Source: JBGPYB01 sp041493035 (GTDB taxonomy: Bacteria > Acidobacteriota > Vicinamibacteria > Fen-336). From it: DNA of 26,337 bases. Position 1 is the first letter of the stretch; each line of letters starts with the position of its first letter. Shown one piece after another: positions 23,343 through 26,337 of this stretch. Location: positions 1-26,337 of the forward strand of contig JBGPYB010000060.1 in NCBI GenBank assembly GCA_041493035.1. The letters are read 5' to 3'. The position numbers and the translations under genes were made by a program. The notes under the pieces are model-generated. The model made no database searches. It was not told where the DNA came from and saw nothing but the letters and a program-made list of their open reading frames with translations.

Positions 23343-24278
23343 ATGTTCCTGCTGGGACAGACCGTCGGCAAATACCAGATCCTCTCCAACCTGGGCTCCG
23401 GCGGCTTCGGCACCGTGTTCCTGGCCAAGGACGTCTGGATCGACAAGAAGGTCGCCATCAAAGTCCCCCACCGGCAGAGCGGTGAGGAGGGGGAGCTCCT
23501 CCAGGAGCCTCGTCTCCTGGCCGCCCTCGATCATCCCAACATCGTCGGGATTCTCACCGCCGAGCGCGTCGATGGCGTCTTCTTCATCGTGATGGAGTAC
23601 GTCAAGGGGGAGAGCCTCGAGGCCGTCCTCGACCGGGAGAAGAGCCTGGACGTCCTCCGCTCCGTTGCATATATCGTTCAGATCCTCAAGGGCGTCGAGC
23701 ACGCCCACCACGCCCAGATCCTCCACCGGGACCTGCGCCCCGCCAACGTCCTCGTCTCGGAGAGCGGCGCCATCAAGGTGGCGGACTTCGGGACGTCGCG
23801 CCTTCTGGAGCGATCCCACGCCACGACGGTGATCGGGAGCCCGCCCTTCATGGCTCCGGAACAGTTCCAAGGGCGGGCGGTGCTGGCGTCGGACATCTAT
23901 TCGGTGGGAGTGATCCTGTATCAGATGCTTACGGGAACGCTCCCCTACTTCAGCCCGAACCCGGCCCAAATCGAACGAATGGTCGCGCAGGGACGTTGCA
24001 CACCTCCCAAGATCCGGAACACGCAGATCCCGAAAGAGGTTTCCGACATCGTCATGAAGGCGCTCGCTGCCGAAGTGAGCGAGCGATACCAGCGCGCGTC
24101 GGAGGTGCTCGAGGATCTCGCCACCGCTGGCGACATCGACCACAAGGCCACAGAGCTCGATGACATCCGCAAACGCTTGAAGGCGCGGGAGGTGCCGAAA
24201 AAGGGATTTTGTTGGCACTGCCGGAAGCCGCTCCACGCCCGGTCCGACGGCTGCCCCTTCTGCGGCGAGAAGCAGTAG
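23343..24278 (+). CDS. Cytosolic Ser/Thr protein kinase with C-terminal zinc ribbon
   Basis: Hanks-type kinase domain at ~9-262 of 311 residues. The Gly-rich loop is LGSGGFGTV (18-26), followed by VAIK with Lys40 and a probable alpha-C Glu55. The catalytic loop is HRDLRPAN with Asp130; the usual lysine of HRDLKPxN is Arg132. DFG is at 148-150 and APE at 171-173. After a charged helix the protein ends in CWHC-x10-CPFC, a four-cysteine zinc ribbon (290/293/304/307). There is no membrane segment, unlike most bacterial PASTA-, TPR- or WD40-fused kinases. All catalytic residues needed for activity are present. Partners are unknown; no phosphatase is nearby. The ATG has no ribosome-binding site and lies next to a predicted transcription start. 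Confidence 0.92.
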   Translation: MFLLGQTVGKYQILSNLGSGGFGTVFLAKDVWIDKKVAIKVPHRQSGEEGELLQEPRLLAALDHPNIVGILTAERVDGVFFIVMEYVKGESLEAVLDREKSLDVLRSVAYIVQILKGVEHAHHAQILHRDLRPANVLVSESGAIKVADFGTSRLLERSHATTVIGSPPFMAPEQFQGRAVLASDIYSVGVILYQMLTGTLPYFSPNPAQIERMVAQGRCTPPKIRNTQIPKEVSDIVMKALAAEVSERYQRASEVLEDLATAGDIDHKATELDDIRKRLKAREVPKKGFCWHCRKPLHARSDGCPFCGEKQ

Positions 24279-24321
24279 CTCGTAACTCCCCTTCCCTCAG
24301 ACACTTCCCTTCGACTCCACG

Positions 24322-24351
24322 TTGACAGCACCGCGGACCAGGGTCTACAAT
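24322..24351 (+). promoter_or_regulatory. Near-consensus sigma-70 promoter for ilvE
   Basis: A perfect TTGACA (24322-24327), an 18-nt spacer, then TACAAT (24346-24351). Transcription should begin near 24358. Its -35 coincides with an in-frame TTG that would otherwise extend ilvE, showing that the long start is wrong. A 6-bp inverted repeat with a 2-nt centre (TCGACA 24358-24363, TGTCGA 24366-24371) lies at the predicted +1. Confidence 0.78.
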
Positions 24352-24390
24352 TTCCGATCGACATTTGTCGAGGGAGGGAGTATCCGAGCG

Positions 24391-25362
24391 ATGTCGTTCC
24401 CGAAGTCGGACAAGATCTGGATGAACGGGAAGTTCGTTCCGTGGGACGAGGCCACGATCCACGTCGGCTCCCACGTCATCCACTACGGGTCGGCCGTCTT
24501 CGAGGGAGTACGCTGCTACGCGACACCGGACGGCCCGGCGGTCTTTCGTCTCGACGCCCACACCGAGCGCCTCTACAACTCCGCCAAGATCTACCGGATG
24601 GACGTCCCGACCTCGTCGGACGAATTCAGCGCTGCCGTCCTCGAGACCATCGCGGTCAACCGGATGGAGGCCTGCTACATCCGCCCGATCATCTACCGCG
24701 GCTACGGCCAGCTCGGTGTGAACCCATTCCCGTGCCCCGTGGACATGGCGATCATGGTCTGGAACTGGGGCAAGTACCTCGGCACCGAAGCCCTGGAGAA
24801 GGGCGTCGACGTCTGCGTCAGTTCCTGGGCGCGGATCGCTCCCAATACGCTCCCGGCCATGGCCAAGTCGGCCGCCAACTACATGAACTCCCAGCTCATC
24901 AAGATGGAGGCCGTGACTCTCGGCTACACAGAGGGAATAGCCCTCGACACCGATGGCCACGTCTCCGAGGGAAGCGGCGAGAACATCTTCCTCGTCAAGA
25001 ATGGGACGCTCATCACTCCCCCGGTCGTTTCGTCAGTTCTGCCCGGGATCACCCGGGACAGCGTCCTTCACCTGGCGCGGCGCCTCGGCATCCCGGTCGT
25101 CCAGGAGCGGGTCCCGCGGGAGATGCTCTACATCGCCGACGAGGTCTTCTTTACGGGAACGGCTGCGGAGCTGACGCCCATCCGTTCCGTCGACAAGATC
25201 GTTGTCGGTCGGGGGGCTCGTGGCCCGATCACCGAGGCCCTCCAGCGAGCGTTCTTCGACGTGGTGGAGTGCCGAGTCCCGGACGAGTTCTCCTGGCTCA
25301 CGTTCGTCCCCGGGGCCGCGGCCCAAGAAACGGCGGCGATACGCCAGTCGAGCGCCGGTTAA
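24391..25362 (+). CDS. ilvE: Branched-chain amino acid aminotransferase
   Basis: Fold-type IV PLP enzyme exchanging amino groups between glutamate and the 2-oxo acids of Leu, Ile and Val. From this ATG the protein has 323 aa. The N-terminal block IWMNGKFVPWDEATIHVGSH and HYGSAVFEGVRCY is family-typical. The Schiff-base Lys159 is in AMAKSAANYMNS. The cofactor loop is VSEGSGENIFLV (191-202), followed by PGITRDSVL and the late FFTGTAAELTPI. The start is chosen because GGGAGGGAG lies just upstream and the promoter occupies the longer open frame. pilT begins 15 nt downstream without a visible promoter, so an amino acid gene and a pilus motor gene appear to share a transcript. Confidence 0.95.
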   Translation: MSFPKSDKIWMNGKFVPWDEATIHVGSHVIHYGSAVFEGVRCYATPDGPAVFRLDAHTERLYNSAKIYRMDVPTSSDEFSAAVLETIAVNRMEACYIRPIIYRGYGQLGVNPFPCPVDMAIMVWNWGKYLGTEALEKGVDVCVSSWARIAPNTLPAMAKSAANYMNSQLIKMEAVTLGYTEGIALDTDGHVSEGSGENIFLVKNGTLITPPVVSSVLPGITRDSVLHLARRLGIPVVQERVPREMLYIADEVFFTGTAAELTPIRSVDKIVVGRGARGPITEALQRAFFDVVECRVPDEFSWLTFVPGAAAQETAAIRQSSAG

Positions 25363-25377
25363 GCGGGAGAGGCCTCA

Positions 25378-26337
25378 ATGCACATCAACGACCTGCTGAA
25401 GATCGCATCGGAGCGGAAGGCATCGGACCTCCACTTGAAGGTCGGCTCCCATCCGGTGCTGCGGATCAACGGGGAGTTGATCCCGCTCGTGGAGACGAAG
25501 CGCCTCATGCAGGAGGACACCATCGCCATGGCGTTCTCCATCATGAGCAACCGTCAGAAGCAGAAGTTCAAGGACAACCTCGAGATCGACATCGCGTACT
25601 CGGTGCCGGGCCTCGGCCGCTTCCGTTGCAACGTGTTCCAGCAGCGGGGCACGGTTGGCCTCGTCCTCCGCGTCATTCCCGTCAAGATCATGACCGTCCG
25701 GGAGCTGGGGCTTCCCATGGTCATGGAGAAGATCGCCCAGGAGCAGCGCGGCCTGATCCTCTGCACCGGCACCACCGGCTCGGGCAAGTCCACGTCCCTC
25801 GCGGCGATGATCGACTACATCAACGCCCAGCGCTGCGAGCACATCATGACCATCGAGGACCCCATCGAGTTCCTGCACCGGGACAAGAAATCAATCGTCA
25901 ACCAGCGCGAGGTCGAAGTGGACACGCGCTCCTTCGCGGCGGCGTTGCGCTCCGCCCTGCGCCAAGATCCCGATGTCATCCTCGTCGGTGAGATGCGCGA
26001 CTACGAGACGATCGAGACTGCCATCACCGCGGCCGAGACGGGCCATCTGGTCCTCTCAACCCTCCACACCCTGGACGCCACCGAGACCATCAACCGCATC
26101 ATCTCGGTCTTCCCCCCTCACCAGCAGAAGCAGATCCGATTGCAGCTCTCGGGTGTGCTGAAGGCCGTCATCTCGATGCGCCTCGTGCCCCGCGCCGACG
26201 GCCACGGCCGCGTGCCGGCCGTCGAGGTCATGATTGCGACGCCCTTCATCCGCGATTGCATCATCAACAAGGACAAGACGAAGCTCATCCACGAGGCCAT
26301 CGCCGCGGGCGTCAGCCAGTACGGGATGCAGACCTTC
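25378..26337 (+). CDS. pilT: Type IV pilus retraction ATPase PilT (3' end outside window)
   Basis: Hexameric ATPase that powers pilus retraction for twitching motility. The first 320 codons are present and the frame is open to the window edge, so about 30-50 residues are missing. The start ATG is preceded by GGGAGAGG. The N-terminal domain begins MHINDLLKIASERKASDLHLK. Walker A is GTTGSGKST (131-139). MTIEDPIEFLH and ALRQDPDVILVGEMRD (Walker B region, 194-208) and the His box TGHLVLSTLH (221-230) follow. KKSIVNQREV is typical of PilT rather than PilB. The C-terminal AIRNLIRE motif of well-studied PilTs is replaced by FIRDCIIN (289-296). PilU or a PilT paralogue is possible. Confidence 0.92.
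   Translation, partial: MHINDLLKIASERKASDLHLKVGSHPVLRINGELIPLVETKRLMQEDTIAMAFSIMSNRQKQKFKDNLEIDIAYSVPGLGRFRCNVFQQRGTVGLVLRVIPVKIMTVRELGLPMVMEKIAQEQRGLILCTGTTGSGKSTSLAAMIDYINAQRCEHIMTIEDPIEFLHRDKKSIVNQREVEVDTRSFAAALRSALRQDPDVILVGEMRDYETIETAITAAETGHLVLSTLHTLDATETINRIISVFPPHQQKQIRLQLSGVLKAVISMRLVPRADGHGRVPAVEVMIATPFIRDCIINKDKTKLIHEAIAAGVSQYGMQTF

Noticed and set aside
24441..25991. Plus-strand frame of about 516 codons spanning the ilvE-pilT junction.
   Set aside because: It is out of frame with both clear enzymes and is His/Arg/Gly/Pro-rich without any domain; it is a compositional shadow.

Overview
This is a GC-rich (roughly two-thirds G+C by eye), densely coded bacterial chromosome segment with 26 protein genes, one tRNA gene and almost no spare DNA (the longest gene-free stretches are about 170-175 bases). 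BamD, a PilT motor, a WbpA-type nucleotide-sugar dehydrogenase and a bactofilin point to a Gram-negative envelope. A hrcA-grpE-dnaK-dnaJ-prmA-rsmE cluster and a def-fmt-rsmB-PASTA-rpe cluster recall Gram-positive gene orders. GC content, frequent GTG/TTG starts and this mixture suggest Acidobacteriota or a similar deep-branching Gram-negative phylum. That placement is inference, not proof. I see no mobile element, integrase, phage gene, CRISPR array or rRNA.

Layout. (1) 1-6790, all plus strand: the tail of aroC, then def, fmt and rsmB (initiator-Met formylation, deformylation and rRNA methylation). A membrane-anchored three-PASTA protein follows, then rpe, a YbgC-type thioesterase, a sugar-nucleotide epimerase and bamD. 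From the PASTA gene onward each gene overlaps the next by 4 nt (ATGA or GTGA). (2) 6791-8102: a LysM exported protein with its own strong promoter, ending at a perfect-stem terminator. (3) 8157-10055, minus strand: a WbpA-like dehydrogenase and pgsA, from a near-consensus promoter. (4) 10227-12646, plus strand: a GMPP-like sugar-1-phosphate nucleotidyltransferase and a phosphomannomutase, probably making GDP-mannose. They diverge from the wbpA promoter across an inverted repeat. (5) 12690-15941: tRNA-Gly(CCC), bactofilin, aldehyde dehydrogenase and aminotransferase. (6) 16002-23288: hrcA-grpE-dnaK-dnaJ-prmA-rsmE and an SGNH hydrolase. (7) 23343-24278: a cytosolic Ser/Thr kinase with a C-terminal zinc ribbon. 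(8) 24391-end: ilvE, then pilT cut by the window edge.

Most of this is conserved housekeeping. The parts that merit a second look are listed next. A PASTA-only protein sits where Firmicutes carry the PASTA kinase PrkC. The C-terminal half of the LysM protein is an apparent tandem duplication. The hrcA promoter has no recognisable CIRCE. DnaK lacks the usual disordered tail. The prmA start appears to be non-canonical. The zinc-ribbon kinase may be read from a nearly leaderless mRNA. I did not find a convincing wholly new multi-gene system.
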